Shown: positions 16,845 through 25,873 of the stretch, piece by piece
How the letters are laid out: each line of letters begins with the position of its first letter
Numbering within the stretch: the stretch's first letter is position 1
Assembly (NCBI GenBank): GCA_963712305.1
Contig: CAVQHI010000002.1
Location: 744,001 to 808,000 of the forward strand
Reading direction: 5' to 3'
Origin: DATFNI01 sp963712305
GTDB lineage: Bacteria > Bacteroidota > Rhodothermia > Balneolales > DATFMH01
DNA: 64,000 nucleotides
Made by a program: the position numbers and the translations under genes
Notes under the pieces: model-generated
What the model was told of the DNA's origin: nothing
The model's database searches: none
The model's input: only the letters and a program-made list of their open reading frames with translations

Positions 16845-18803
16845 TTACTTATAGCTACGCTGGGTCAGCTTCACATTTTCAAATTCGAGCGGCTCCTTGT
16901 TGAGCTCGGACTGCTTGTCCTCTCCCTGGTATTTCCAGGCGGCCACGTATGCATACTCGTCGTCATTGCGAAGAGCTTCACCTTCGGGTGTCTGAGATTC
17001 TTCGCGCAGGTGGCATCCGCAAGATTCATTGCGGTGGAGTGCATCTACAGCCATCAATTCTCCCAGTTCAAGGAAGTCGGCCACACGTCCGGCGAATTCG
17101 AGATATTTGTTAAAGGTGTTTTTCTCGCCGGTCAGACGAAGGTTGTTCCAGAACTCTTCGCGCAGGCCACGAATATCATCGATCGCCTCCACAAGTTTAT
17201 CTCTGGAACGGGCGATGCCGACCTTATCCCACATGACAGCACCGAGTTGCTGATGCAATTCCATAACTGTCTTCTTGCCGTTGATGTTGAGCATCTTATC
17301 GATTTTGCTCATTGCCGCCTGTTCCGCTTCATCAAAAGCTTTATGAGAAGTATCAGCTTCCTCCACATCGTTGGTGGCAATGTATTCGCCCAGCGTATAC
17401 GGAAGGACAAAATAGCCATCCGATAATCCTTGCATCAAAGCGCTTGCTCCCAAACGGTTGGCGCCATGATCCGAGAAATTGGCTTCGCCGATTACGTGAA
17501 GTCCGGGAATGGTTGACATCAGGTTATAATCGACCCAGAGTCCGCCCATCGTGTAGTGAACAGCGGGGTAGATGCGCATTGGCACCTTATATGGATTTTC
17601 GCCGGTGATACGCTCGTACATCTCAAACAGGTTGCCGTATTTATCACGAATGTAGCCTTCACCATTACGTTCAATTGAAGTACTAAAGTCGAGATAAACA
17701 GCTTTTCCAGTTGATCCAACCCCGTGACCTTCGTCGCACACCATCTTGGCGTTACGGGAAGCAACATCGCGGGGAACGAGGTTGCCGAAGCTAGGGTATT
17801 TACGCTCCAGGTAATAATCGCGCTCCTCATCAGGTATCTGATTGGGAGGACGTTTGTCACCTTTTTCTTTGGGAACCCAGACACGTCCGTCATTACGAAG
17901 ACTCTCACTCATCAGGGTAAGTTTGGACTGATAGTGGCCTGATTGCGGAATACAGGTCGGGTGAATTTGAACGTAACACGGGTTGGCGAAATAAGCGCCC
18001 CGTTTGTAGCAGCGCCATGCCGCCGTAACATTTGAATTTTTAGCATTCGTTGAGAGGAAAAATGCATTGCCGTAACCCCCGGTTGCCAATACAACGGCAT
18101 CACCGACGTAACGTTCCATCTTGCCATTCAACAAATTGCGTGCGATGATTCCACGCGCTTTTCCGTTGATGACCACAAGATCCAGCATTTCACGGCGTGG
18201 AAACATCTTGACACGTCCGGTATCAATCTGACGCATTAAAGCGGAGTAGGCACCAAGCAAAAGCTGCTGGCCTGTTTGTCCGCGTGCATAGAACGTTCGT
18301 GATACCTGAGCACCACCAAACGACCGGTTATCCAGTAAGCCACCATATTCACGAGCAAATGGAACACCTTGCGCCACAGCCTGATCAATGATATTGTTGC
18401 TTACCTCTGCCAGACGGTATGTGTTGGATTCGCGTGAACGGAAGTCACCACCTTTGATCGTATCGTAAAACAGTCTCCAGATCGTATCACCGTCATTAGG
18501 ATAATTCTTGGCGGCATTGATACCACCCTGTGCGGCAATACTGTGTGCACGGCGGGGGGAATCATGAATGCACAATGAAGTGACGTTATATCCAAGTTCC
18601 GCCAGACTTGCGGCTGCTGATGCCCCGGCCAATCCGGTACCAACGACGATAATGTTGTGCTTTAGTTTATTGTTAGGTGATACCAGGTGGATTTTTTTCC
18701 GATGATTTGTCCATTTTTCTTCCAGCGGCCCATCGGGTTCAGATGATTTTAAAAAACTGGTATCAGGATTAGTAGTATATAAATCTTTTTCGTTGATGCT
18801 CAT
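16845..18803 (-). CDS. sdhA: Succinate dehydrogenase/fumarate reductase flavoprotein subunit
   Basis: SdhA oxidises succinate at a covalently bound FAD. The dinucleotide motif VVGTGLAGASAA starts near residue 53, HSIAAQGGINAAK carries the FAD-attachment histidine, and HPTCIPQSGHYQSKL and HYTMGGLWVD belong to the substrate site. The frame is open far upstream, but the ATG at 18803 is right: it overlaps the sdhC stop as ATGA and gives the usual length of 652 residues. The upstream open stretch is the sdhC gene read in another frame. Confidence 0.95.
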   Translation of the reverse strand: MSINEKDLYTTNPDTSFLKSSEPDGPLEEKWTNHRKKIHLVSPNNKLKHNIIVVGTGLAGASAAASLAELGYNVTSLCIHDSPRRAHSIAAQGGINAAKNYPNDGDTIWRLFYDTIKGGDFRSRESNTYRLAEVSNNIIDQAVAQGVPFAREYGGLLDNRSFGGAQVSRTFYARGQTGQQLLLGAYSALMRQIDTGRVKMFPRREMLDLVVINGKARGIIARNLLNGKMERYVGDAVVLATGGYGNAFFLSTNAKNSNVTAAWRCYKRGAYFANPCYVQIHPTCIPQSGHYQSKLTLMSESLRNDGRVWVPKEKGDKRPPNQIPDEERDYYLERKYPSFGNLVPRDVASRNAKMVCDEGHGVGSTGKAVYLDFSTSIERNGEGYIRDKYGNLFEMYERITGENPYKVPMRIYPAVHYTMGGLWVDYNLMSTIPGLHVIGEANFSDHGANRLGASALMQGLSDGYFVLPYTLGEYIATNDVEEADTSHKAFDEAEQAAMSKIDKMLNINGKKTVMELHQQLGAVMWDKVGIARSRDKLVEAIDDIRGLREEFWNNLRLTGEKNTFNKYLEFAGRVADFLELGELMAVDALHRNESCGCHLREESQTPEGEALRNDDEYAYVAAWKYQGEDKQSELNKEPLEFENVKLTQRSYK

Positions 18804-19507
18804 GCCATGCCTCCAAAATGTATCCAAATAGGTATGATGAGAAATCCAAATGCAATGATGATGGCGATTGCAACGCCGATCGAGTAGATGACGGGAGTCA
18901 TACTGGGCTTCATAGCACCGAGGGACTGGAACATACTCCAAAATCCATGACGCAGGTGATAGCCAAGTAAAACCATGATAATGACATACCAAAATGTGAT
19001 CCACGGGTTGGCAAAAGTATCGTAAACAAGGTGATAGAAATCGTGAGCATGGTGTCCGTCGATCACCGTGACATATTTGGTAGCAAGACTTGGGTTATAT
19101 TTAAAGGTGATCAGGTGAAACACAATGAAAATGAACAGAAGTATTCCCGTCCATATCATGGTCTTTGAACTGAACGTTTGCCGGCTATTGCCACCTGTAC
19201 TCTGATATTTCACATATTTGCTCGGCCTTGCCTGGCGTTTTCTAAGATAAACAGCGGTTCCTGCAGCGATATGGAGCAGAAAAAATAACAACAGGCCTAT
19301 CTCGAGGATGTATAGGAGCACACCCCAGCTCATCAGGTCGTACGCATATGCATTGTAATATTCAGGATTGGGACTGAGTAAAAGGATATTGCCAATCAGG
19401 TGTTCGATGATAAATATCACCAGGGCCATAGCCGTGATCCCGGTGATTAATTTTCGACCCAGTGTTGACCAGGCTCGAAATTTTGAAACTCTTTCAGTAG
19501 CACTCAT
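18800..19507 (-). CDS. sdhC: Succinate dehydrogenase cytochrome b subunit
   Basis: This is the single large membrane anchor found in Bacteroidota and epsilonproteobacterial-type complexes, which replaces separate SdhC and SdhD. About five hydrophobic helices are visible, with candidate haem-ligand histidines in IEHLIGNILLL, FFLLHIAAGTAVYL, FIVFHLITF and VLLGYHLRHGFWS. Length 235 aa fits. It is first in the operon and overlaps sdhA by four bases, which implies coupled translation. Confidence 0.92.
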   Translation of the reverse strand: MSATERVSKFRAWSTLGRKLITGITAMALVIFIIEHLIGNILLLSPNPEYYNAYAYDLMSWGVLLYILEIGLLLFFLLHIAAGTAVYLRKRQARPSKYVKYQSTGGNSRQTFSSKTMIWTGILLFIFIVFHLITFKYNPSLATKYVTVIDGHHAHDFYHLVYDTFANPWITFWYVIIMVLLGYHLRHGFWSMFQSLGAMKPSMTPVIYSIGVAIAIIIAFGFLIIPIWIHFGGMA

Positions 19508-19742
19508 AACTTTAGATTATCCACTTTTCAAAGTTGGTTAAGGTTATCCGTAGTAATGACTTCGGAATCGCTTACAAATTGACGTGCCAAATTACATAAT
19601 TATAACATCTCTTTCAGACGTCAACACTTATTTGTACCTGTTCTAAGATAGTTACACGTATGCGGTAAAGATGCTACCTTAACACGAAATAAAAAGGGAA
19701 GGTTTCTAAAAAATCAACCAGGCTGCGAACATTAAATTTTGT

Positions 19743-20372
19743 ATGAATTATACGATCAACAGTGAAGTGGAAGATTATTACCAGGATCGTGGTTCTCGAT
19801 TCATTGGTATACTTTTCCCTTGCGATAATCACGATTCGTTCGAAGAAAAACTGATTAATATCAGAGAAGAATATCTGGATGCAACACATCATTGCTATGC
19901 GAGTCGTATTGGTATAGAACCATTTGATGAACTGGCCGGTGATGCAGGAGAGCCTTCCGGAACAGCAGGTTTGCCTATCCTGAATCGGTTACGATCCTAT
20001 GAGGTTACGAACTCAGGTTTGGTTGTAATTCGATACTATGGTGGTACAAAGCTTGGTAAACCAGGACTCATTCAGGCATACGGAACGACTGCACAACTAT
20101 GCCTTGAGAGAGCCCGGTTATTCGAATTGATTCCATCTGTCACGATTGAAGTTAAATATCCCTATGATCAAAGCCGGTCTATAAAACAATGGATTCAAAA
20201 ATGGGATATTCTTATTCATGATTCCGAATATCTTGAAAATGTAACCGAAACTGTTGCAGTGCCATCACAGAGTCTTGATGAAGCCAGGGGAGAATTAGAA
20301 CGAATGGGATATCTGGACGTGGATTTTCGGATTAAAGATTCAGGATGGATTACGAAACGGGCGGGTAAGTAA
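19743..20372 (+). CDS. YigZ/IMPACT family protein (UPF0029)
   Basis: Members of this family have an N-terminal RNase PH/EF-G domain-IV-like fold and resemble the eukaryotic translation regulator IMPACT. The signature DATHHCYASRIG followed by GDAGEPSGTAGLPIL is present in the first third, and VVIRYYGGTKLGKPGLIQAYG after it. At 209 residues it has the usual second domain. Biochemical function is not settled. It stands alone between non-coding spacers of more than 200 bases. Confidence 0.88.
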   Translation: MNYTINSEVEDYYQDRGSRFIGILFPCDNHDSFEEKLINIREEYLDATHHCYASRIGIEPFDELAGDAGEPSGTAGLPILNRLRSYEVTNSGLVVIRYYGGTKLGKPGLIQAYGTTAQLCLERARLFELIPSVTIEVKYPYDQSRSIKQWIQKWDILIHDSEYLENVTETVAVPSQSLDEARGELERMGYLDVDFRIKDSGWITKRAGK

Positions 20373-20390
20373 AAGTTTAGAAGCTTTTTC

Positions 20391-20460
20391 GCCCCTGGAT
20401 CCCCTGAAGAGGACTTTGACTCTGATATGATGGAGGTTCCCTTTAGGGGTATCAGGAGGC
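20391..20460. repeat. Imperfect palindromic intergenic repeat, second type
   Basis: In the 249-base gap after the YigZ gene, CCTGGATCCCCTGAAGAGG (20394-20412) is imperfectly complementary to CCCTTTAGGGGTATCAGG (about 20439-20456). The two arms enclose GACTTTGACTCTGATATG-type sequence. Arms of CCCCTRAA type flanking a GACTTTGA core look like a small repeat family that I recall from Bacteroidota genomes, but only this copy is in the window. It could also act as the terminator of the YigZ gene, although there is no T run. Confidence 0.5.
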
Positions 20461-20621
20461 CTTCTCAACTTAACAAAGCTTCATATTTCAATCTCCTGTT
20501 GCAATCTACCATCATCTCATATCTTTCAGCTAAAGTCTAAAATAGCATTCGGGAACATACAGTTGTGACCGATACCGCAGGCTCGTATTTTAAAAATGGA
20601 TTTTGCTAATAAAATTACACT

Positions 20622-21167
20622 ATGAAGATATACACTAAGACCGGGGACAACGGAGATACATCATTATTTGGTGGAGGCCGGGTATCAAAGTCATCGTTAC
20701 GCATTGAAGCGTATGGTACCGTTGATGAACTTAATTCGACGATCGGGCTGTCACGCTCATTCAGACTTACAGAAGAATCCGAGCGTCTCTGTCATACTAT
20801 TCAAAATGATTTGTTTGTCTTAGGCGCGGACCTTGCAACACCGCCGGGATCCCGCGCGAAGATCGATCGTATCAATCATGATCATGTAATTCGTCTCGAG
20901 CATTTCATTGACGGTCTTGAGGATACCCTCCCAAAATTACGTTTCTTTATCCTCCCTGGAGGAACACAATCTGCATCGGCACTTCACCTGGCCAGGACCG
21001 TCTGCCGCCGTGCCGAGAGGAAACTGGTAGAAGCTCGCCGTCAGGAAGATATATCTGACGACTGCATGCATTACCTCAACCGGTTGTCAGATTTGCTGTT
21101 TGTGATGGCTCGCTACGAGAACCATCAATCGGGGGCTACTGAGAATGTTTGGAAAGAAAATGGTTAG
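20622..21167 (+). CDS. Cob(I)yrinic acid a,c-diamide adenosyltransferase (PduO type)
   Basis: The enzyme adenosylates cob(I)alamin to give coenzyme B12. The PduO-type N-terminal signature KIYTKTGDNGDTSLFGGGRV is read here from residue 2, and EAYGTVDELNSTIG follows. The conserved C-terminal motifs are RRAERKLVEARRQ and YLNRLSDLLFVMAR. Length 181 aa is typical of the single-domain form. It implies that the organism uses B12, from salvage or synthesis. No other cobalamin gene is nearby. Confidence 0.92.
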   Translation: MKIYTKTGDNGDTSLFGGGRVSKSSLRIEAYGTVDELNSTIGLSRSFRLTEESERLCHTIQNDLFVLGADLATPPGSRAKIDRINHDHVIRLEHFIDGLEDTLPKLRFFILPGGTQSASALHLARTVCRRAERKLVEARRQEDISDDCMHYLNRLSDLLFVMARYENHQSGATENVWKENG

Positions 21168-21339
21168 ACAAAGTATTTGATTTTATTAGTATTTGTAAGT
21201 TAGAAATACCCCTGATTTTTGTATAAATAGAAGATGACGATAAGCAATCACGAATATTCTTTAAAATAAGTGACCGGGATAAATGACTTTAGGTACTTCA
21301 AACTTAAATACTCATTACTAAAGACTCTATACTAATACT

Positions 21340-22686
21340 ATGGCTTTAATGGTTTCTGTATCTGGAATTCGCGGAATATTTGGTATTGATCTGAATCCGG
21401 AGAACCTGGCCCAATATGCCGCTGCATTTGGGACTTGGGCAAAAGGCGGGAAAATTGTTGTTGGCAGAGATTCACGAGTTACCGGCGAGTTATGTGAACG
21501 GATCGTAGTCTCAGCTTTGCAGTCCGTTGGCTGTGACGTGGTTACCCTTGGAATAGTTCCAACTCCGACCGTAGCGATGGGGGTGCTTCGGCATAAGGCC
21601 AGTGGCGGCATCATCCTTTCGGCAAGCCACAACCCGGCGGAGTGGAATGCCTTGAAGCTTTTGAACAGTAAAAGTGAATTTCTTGATGCAGATCAGGGTG
21701 CAGATGTAATGTCTATAGCGGCCAAACGGGAAATTGCCTATCAGGATTATCAGCATCTTGGTAAACTGACAAAAGATGATAACATACTCGATTATCATGT
21801 CGAAAAGATCCTTGATCTTCCCTATATCAATCCCGATGTCATCAAAAAAAGAAACTTAACAGTCGCAATTGATGCCGTAAATGGTGCCGGTTCAGAGTCT
21901 GTACCTTTTTTGTTGAGAAAACTGGGAGTATCTAATGTTATTTGTATGAACTGTACGCCAAATGGCTTGTTTCCACATAATCCGGAACCAATACCGGAGC
22001 ACCTGGGAGATATCTGTATAAAAGTGAAAGAAACAAAAGCGGATATCGGTATTGTCGTCGACCCGGATGCCGACCGTCTGGCACTGGTGATGAACAACGG
22101 GGAATTGCTTGGCGAAGAGTATACGATTGCACTAGCCACACAGTTTGTGATGGAAAAGAATCCCGGATCATGCGCTACCAATCTATCTTCATCGAACGTT
22201 ACACAGGATATTGCCAAATCATTTGGACAAACTTGTTACCAGGCTGCAGTGGGCGAAATCAACGTTGTTAAGGAAATGCAGAAGCATAACGCGGTCATAG
22301 GAGGTGAAGGAAATGGCGGAGTTATCAATCCGGATCTTCATTATGGTCGCGATGCACTGGTTGGCATAGCGATGACACTTCAGTATATGGCTGAAAAAAA
22401 TATTGATCTGGTCTCATTTCGAAAATCATTGCCCGATTATCACATCATAAAAAAGAAAAAAACGCTGGAAGGTCTGGATCCTGACGCTGTTCTGGAGGCG
22501 TTGAAGCTTCGGTACCAAGACAAAAATCCCATAACAACGGATGGATTGAAACTGTTTTTCGATGAAGGCTGGGTGCATATCCGAAAGTCGAACACCGAAC
22601 CTATAGTACGAATCTACGCGGAAGCAAAAGACCCTGAAAAGGCCGCAGAACTGGCCAAACGTGTGATGGATGAGATTGGCGGATAA
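21340..22686 (+). CDS. glmM: Phosphoglucosamine mutase (phosphohexomutase family)
   Basis: GlmM converts glucosamine-6-phosphate to glucosamine-1-phosphate for UDP-GlcNAc synthesis. The phosphoserine loop is GGIILSASHNPAEWN, the metal loop is DPDADRLAL, the sugar-binding loop is GEGNGGVINP, and the phosphate-binding loop near the end is RKSNTEPIVRIYAEA. Length 448 aa is usual. The family also includes phosphomannomutases, and sequence alone does not exclude that activity. The ATG at 21340 is followed closely by MVSVSGIRGIFG, the conserved beginning. Confidence 0.85.
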   Translation: MALMVSVSGIRGIFGIDLNPENLAQYAAAFGTWAKGGKIVVGRDSRVTGELCERIVVSALQSVGCDVVTLGIVPTPTVAMGVLRHKASGGIILSASHNPAEWNALKLLNSKSEFLDADQGADVMSIAAKREIAYQDYQHLGKLTKDDNILDYHVEKILDLPYINPDVIKKRNLTVAIDAVNGAGSESVPFLLRKLGVSNVICMNCTPNGLFPHNPEPIPEHLGDICIKVKETKADIGIVVDPDADRLALVMNNGELLGEEYTIALATQFVMEKNPGSCATNLSSSNVTQDIAKSFGQTCYQAAVGEINVVKEMQKHNAVIGGEGNGGVINPDLHYGRDALVGIAMTLQYMAEKNIDLVSFRKSLPDYHIIKKKKTLEGLDPDAVLEALKLRYQDKNPITTDGLKLFFDEGWVHIRKSNTEPIVRIYAEAKDPEKAAELAKRVMDEIGG

Positions 22687-22760
22687 AGTAAAACGAGGGA
22701 TAGTCCCTAAAATTTTTTATATGGGTCATTCCTGTTTATTTTTGATGCATTCAAATATTT

Positions 22761-22791
22761 GCCTTCGAAGGATATAGCACCTTCGGTAGGC
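22761..22791 (+). promoter_or_regulatory. Leader hairpin upstream of yicC
   Basis: GCCT-T-CGAAGG (22761-22771) pairs with CCTTCG-GT-AGGC (22780-22791) in a bulged stem with an eight-base loop. A six-base T run begins nine bases later, too far for a canonical terminator. The hairpin lies between glmM and the yicC-gmk-rpoZ-coaBC run, so it is either the terminator of glmM or a leader element of the next operon. Confidence 0.4.
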
Positions 22792-22825
22792 GAAGTCAGC
22801 TTTTTTGATCCTTAACCAAGGAATT

Positions 22826-23707
22826 ATGTTAGTATCAATGACCGGCTTCGGCCGGGGTGAATTTGCAGCGAATGGTCTTCGCGTTGTTGTTGAAGTGAAA
22901 TCGGTGAACAGCCGGTACGCTGATATAAGCATGAGACTCCCGCAAAGTCTTCGGCATGCCGAAGGCACACTGCGTGATGTTGTTACGCGCAACATTGAAC
23001 GTGGCAAGCTCAACATCACGATAGACATTGAACGCCAGGATGAAGCCGAGCTTGATATCGCTGTAAACCCGAGCATCGTCAAAAGCTATCGATCATTGCT
23101 TGAACGATTGAAACAGTCGGCTGGTTTGAATGAGTCACTTACGCTCAATCATTTCCTGCAGTTCGATGAGGTGTTTACCTCGAAAGAGGAAGACGAGTCG
23201 GAAATAGAGACAAAAGTAGACGCTGTGACACAGGCGCTCGCGAAAGCGTTGAAAAATCTTGGTGAGATGCGCGAACAGGAAGGGCAACATCTTTCTGAAG
23301 ACCTGGCTGGCCGACTCGATGGCATGGAAGAGATGCTCGGTATTGTCAAACAAAAAGCCCAAACACGGGTTCCGGATGCCCGGACCAAACTACAGGAGCG
23401 AATCAAAGCTCTTCTTGGCGATGATGGTTTTGACCGGGAACGACTAGAGCAGGAAATAGCTATCCTGGCTGACCGCATTGATATCACGGAAGAGATTGTC
23501 CGCCTCGAATCGCATATCAAATTTTTCAGGGAAGCCATGGCTAAAGAGGGTGCTGTTGGACGCAGACTCAATTTTCTCAGCCAGGAAATGAATCGGGAGA
23601 TCAACACTATCGGGTCCAAAGCCAATGACGCTTCTATCTCTCACACTGTTGTAGAGATGAAAGACATCCTCGAGAAAATACGAGAGCAAATTCAGAACAT
23701 CGAATGA
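22826..23707 (+). CDS. yicC: YicC family endoribonuclease
   Basis: YicC-like proteins are endoribonucleases; the E. coli member promotes decay of a small RNA. The N-terminus MLVSMTGFGRGEF is diagnostic, and the C-terminal half holds the DUF1732 region with EEIVRLESHIKFFREA and GRRLNFLSQEMNREINTIGSKA. Length is about 293 aa. ATG 22826 is chosen over an earlier in-frame TTG because an AAGGA ribosome-binding site precedes it by a few bases. Its stop overlaps the gmk start as ATGA, so the two are translationally coupled. Confidence 0.92.
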   Translation: MLVSMTGFGRGEFAANGLRVVVEVKSVNSRYADISMRLPQSLRHAEGTLRDVVTRNIERGKLNITIDIERQDEAELDIAVNPSIVKSYRSLLERLKQSAGLNESLTLNHFLQFDEVFTSKEEDESEIETKVDAVTQALAKALKNLGEMREQEGQHLSEDLAGRLDGMEEMLGIVKQKAQTRVPDARTKLQERIKALLGDDGFDRERLEQEIAILADRIDITEEIVRLESHIKFFREAMAKEGAVGRRLNFLSQEMNREINTIGSKANDASISHTVVEMKDILEKIREQIQNIE

Positions 23708-24303
23708 GTGAACAGACTTCCGAGGGCAAAGTCATCGTGGTGGTGGCGCCCAGCGGCTCTGGCAAAACGACTATAGCCCATCGGCTTCTCAAAGATATTT
23801 TACGTTTAAGATTCTCCGTATCCGCAACAACAAGGCCTCCGCGTAAAGGTGAAGTTGATGGAAAAGATTATCACTTTCTGAGTCAGAAAGAGTTTCAGGA
23901 GCACATCGATGAAGGCGACTTCCTGGAATGGGAAGAGTTTTATAACGGAAAGCGTTACGGATCTCTGCGTCCGGAGATTGATAAACAGTTGAAAAAAGGA
24001 TATTTTATTTTGTTTGACGTAGAAGTGAAGGGCGCTGTTAATATAAAGAAAGTGTTCGGTGAACGATGCCTGAGTATTTTCATTAAGCCGCCCTCTGTGG
24101 AAGAGTTGAAACAGCGGTTACAAAAGCGAGGGACCGAAGACGATAAAACACTCGCTGAACGGCTGGAGCGTGCAAAGATGGAATTAGAATACGAGAAACA
24201 ATTTGACGTCTCCGTCGTTAATGATAATCTGGAAGAGGCTTATGCCCGTGTAAAATCACTGGTTCAGTCCTTTATTCATAACAACAAAGTACATTCAAGC
24301 TGA
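23704..24303 (+). CDS. gmk: Guanylate kinase
   Basis: Guanylate kinase phosphorylates GMP to GDP. The P-loop VVVAPSGSGKTTIAHRLL is near residue 10, the GMP-binding segment is SVSATTRPPRKGEVDGKDY, and EWEEFYNGKRYGS follows. Length 199 aa is standard. It overlaps yicC by four bases and is six bases before the omega gene. The order yicC-gmk-rpoZ-coaBC is widely conserved and supports the neighbouring calls. Confidence 0.95.
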   Translation: MSEQTSEGKVIVVVAPSGSGKTTIAHRLLKDILRLRFSVSATTRPPRKGEVDGKDYHFLSQKEFQEHIDEGDFLEWEEFYNGKRYGSLRPEIDKQLKKGYFILFDVEVKGAVNIKKVFGERCLSIFIKPPSVEELKQRLQKRGTEDDKTLAERLERAKMELEYEKQFDVSVVNDNLEEAYARVKSLVQSFIHNNKVHSS

Positions 24304-24309
24304 TATCTT

Positions 24310-24606
24310 ATGCCTGCAAAAACACGCAATGTCGAGAAGCTTCAGGAACAGACCGGCAATATCTACGAAACTATTTCAATCATGGCGAAGAGAGCACGTC
24401 AGATCGCTGCACGCGAAAAGATGGAGCTCGATGAAAAACTGAAGTATTTCGAAGGTTTTGACGAAGAAGACGATTTTTCTTTCAACGAAGAGCAGGAACG
24501 CATCTCCAAAGAATTCGAGCGTCGTAACCATGCCGCACAGCGGTCACTCGATGAAATGGAAAACGGTGAGATCTACCACCGGATGCCGGAAGCTCCGAAA
24601 CAATAA
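24310..24606 (+). CDS. rpoZ: DNA-directed RNA polymerase omega subunit
   Basis: Omega helps to assemble and stabilise RNA polymerase. The N-terminal 45 residues fit the omega/RpoK pattern: TGNIYETISIMAKRARQI resembles the conserved helix that contacts beta-prime. The remaining half is an acidic, charged tail (DEKLKYFEGFDEEDDFSF and on) that E. coli omega does not share but which is common in this phylum. Position between gmk and coaBC, where rpoZ normally lies, is strong support. Length 98 aa. Confidence 0.87.
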   Translation: MPAKTRNVEKLQEQTGNIYETISIMAKRARQIAAREKMELDEKLKYFEGFDEEDDFSFNEEQERISKEFERRNHAAQRSLDEMENGEIYHRMPEAPKQ

Positions 24607-24612
24607 ACCTGT

Positions 24613-25827
24613 ATGCTTGCCGGAAGACGCATACTTTTAGGCGTTACGGGCAGTATTGCAGCGTACAAATCAGTATTTCTTTTACGTTTATTACAGAAAG
24701 CGGGAGCTGAAGTCCGGGTAATGATGACCCCTTCGGCTACCCACTTCGTTGGTTCTGAAACATTCCGCACGCTTACCAGAACCAATGTTCCTATCCGAAC
24801 GATCGATCCAAATCAATCCTCTGCGGACGATTGGGTGCGACATATCCACTGGGCCGAGTGGGCTGATTTGCTTGTAATCGCTCCATGTACCGCAAATACG
24901 GTGGGCAAGATTGTCCATGGTTTGAGTGATAACATGCTTACAGCAGCTGTGATGGCAGCTCGTTGTCCCGTTCTCATCTGTCCAGTGATGGATGGCGGTA
25001 TGTTCCGGTCACCGGCAGTGACCGAAAATCTGGAGAAAGCAAAGTCGTTTGGTTTCAAGATCCTGGAACCGGATGCCGGATACCTTGCCAGTGGGCTCGA
25101 TGACGAAGGGCGGCTGCCTGAACCCGAAGCTATTGTTAAATATATTGATAATCTTCTCAGTGGATATTCGGATCAGGATAAAAAACCCTGGACAAGGAAA
25201 AAAGTTCTCGTAACAGCCGGACCTACACGTGAATTCATTGATCCTGTCCGATTCATTTCTAATCCAAGTTCCGGTAAGATGGGATGGGCCATGGCAGACG
25301 CCGCCCGAAATTTGGGAGCTGATGTAACTCTTCTTCATGGAAAAGTGAACCTGAAGGTGCCTGATGGAATGAACTCGGATACTTTTGTGAGTGCTGCAGA
25401 TCTTTTCGGGAAAGTGAAGAAATATGCTGATTATGATGTCATTGTGATGACTGCCGCCGTGTCCGATTACACGCCAGAGCACGTTTCAGATAAAAAAATC
25501 AAGAAGAACGGAAAGGGGTTGTCCCTGTCACTCAATCTGACTCAAGATATCCTCAAATGGCTTGGGGAGCGCAGGAAAGAGGGACAATTGATCATTGGGT
25601 TTGCCATGGAGACTCACGATCTTGAAAAGAACGCCCGGCGAAAACTAAAGAGCAAGAATATCGACTGGATCGTTGCCAATACTGTAGCTGGTGAAAATGA
25701 GGGCTTTGAATCCGATACCAATAAAGTAACCCTGATTGGAACGAAACAGGTCAAATCAATGAGTGGCAAAAAAACAGACATCGCCCGCCAGATATTCGAT
25801 TTTATCCTGAACAAAGAGGAAAGGTAA
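24613..25827 (+). CDS. coaBC: Bifunctional phosphopantothenoylcysteine decarboxylase/phosphopantothenate-cysteine ligase
   Basis: CoaBC performs two successive steps of coenzyme A synthesis. The CoaC flavoprotein domain covers about residues 1-180, with ILLGVTGSIAAYKS at the start, the active-site region HIHWAEWADLLVIAPCTANT, and CPVMDGGMFRSPAV. That last motif has Asp where E. coli CoaC has the essential Asn of PxMN; I recall the Asp form in Bacteroidota, so it is probably a lineage feature. The CoaB ligase domain starts near 195 with KKVLVTAGPTREFIDPVRF and contains ISNPSSGKMG. The start is six bases after rpoZ. Confidence 0.94.
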   Translation: MLAGRRILLGVTGSIAAYKSVFLLRLLQKAGAEVRVMMTPSATHFVGSETFRTLTRTNVPIRTIDPNQSSADDWVRHIHWAEWADLLVIAPCTANTVGKIVHGLSDNMLTAAVMAARCPVLICPVMDGGMFRSPAVTENLEKAKSFGFKILEPDAGYLASGLDDEGRLPEPEAIVKYIDNLLSGYSDQDKKPWTRKKVLVTAGPTREFIDPVRFISNPSSGKMGWAMADAARNLGADVTLLHGKVNLKVPDGMNSDTFVSAADLFGKVKKYADYDVIVMTAAVSDYTPEHVSDKKIKKNGKGLSLSLNLTQDILKWLGERRKEGQLIIGFAMETHDLEKNARRKLKSKNIDWIVANTVAGENEGFESDTNKVTLIGTKQVKSMSGKKTDIARQIFDFILNKEER

Positions 25828-25830
25828 TTG

Positions 25831-25859
25831 CGGTCAGACGGTTTCCTGCCGTCAGACCG
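25831..25859. terminator. Hairpin between convergent coaBC and polysaccharide deacetylase genes
   Basis: CGGTCAGACGG (25831-25841) pairs with CCGTCAGACCG (25849-25859) around a seven-base loop, with one central A-A mismatch. It sits between two convergent stop codons, where a shared terminator is expected. T runs on either side are weak, so efficiency is uncertain. Confidence 0.55.
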
Positions 25860-25873
25860 TTAATGTTGTAATT

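Noticed and set aside
17010..17426. Plus-strand open frame opposite sdhA
   Set aside because: Antisense shadow of a highly conserved gene, without start signals.
18804..19004. Open frame extending the sdhA protein by 67 residues at the N-terminus
   Set aside because: The extension is read inside sdhC, looks like random sequence (many Cys, His, Trp, Arg), and the ATG at 18803 overlaps the sdhC stop and gives the normal family length.
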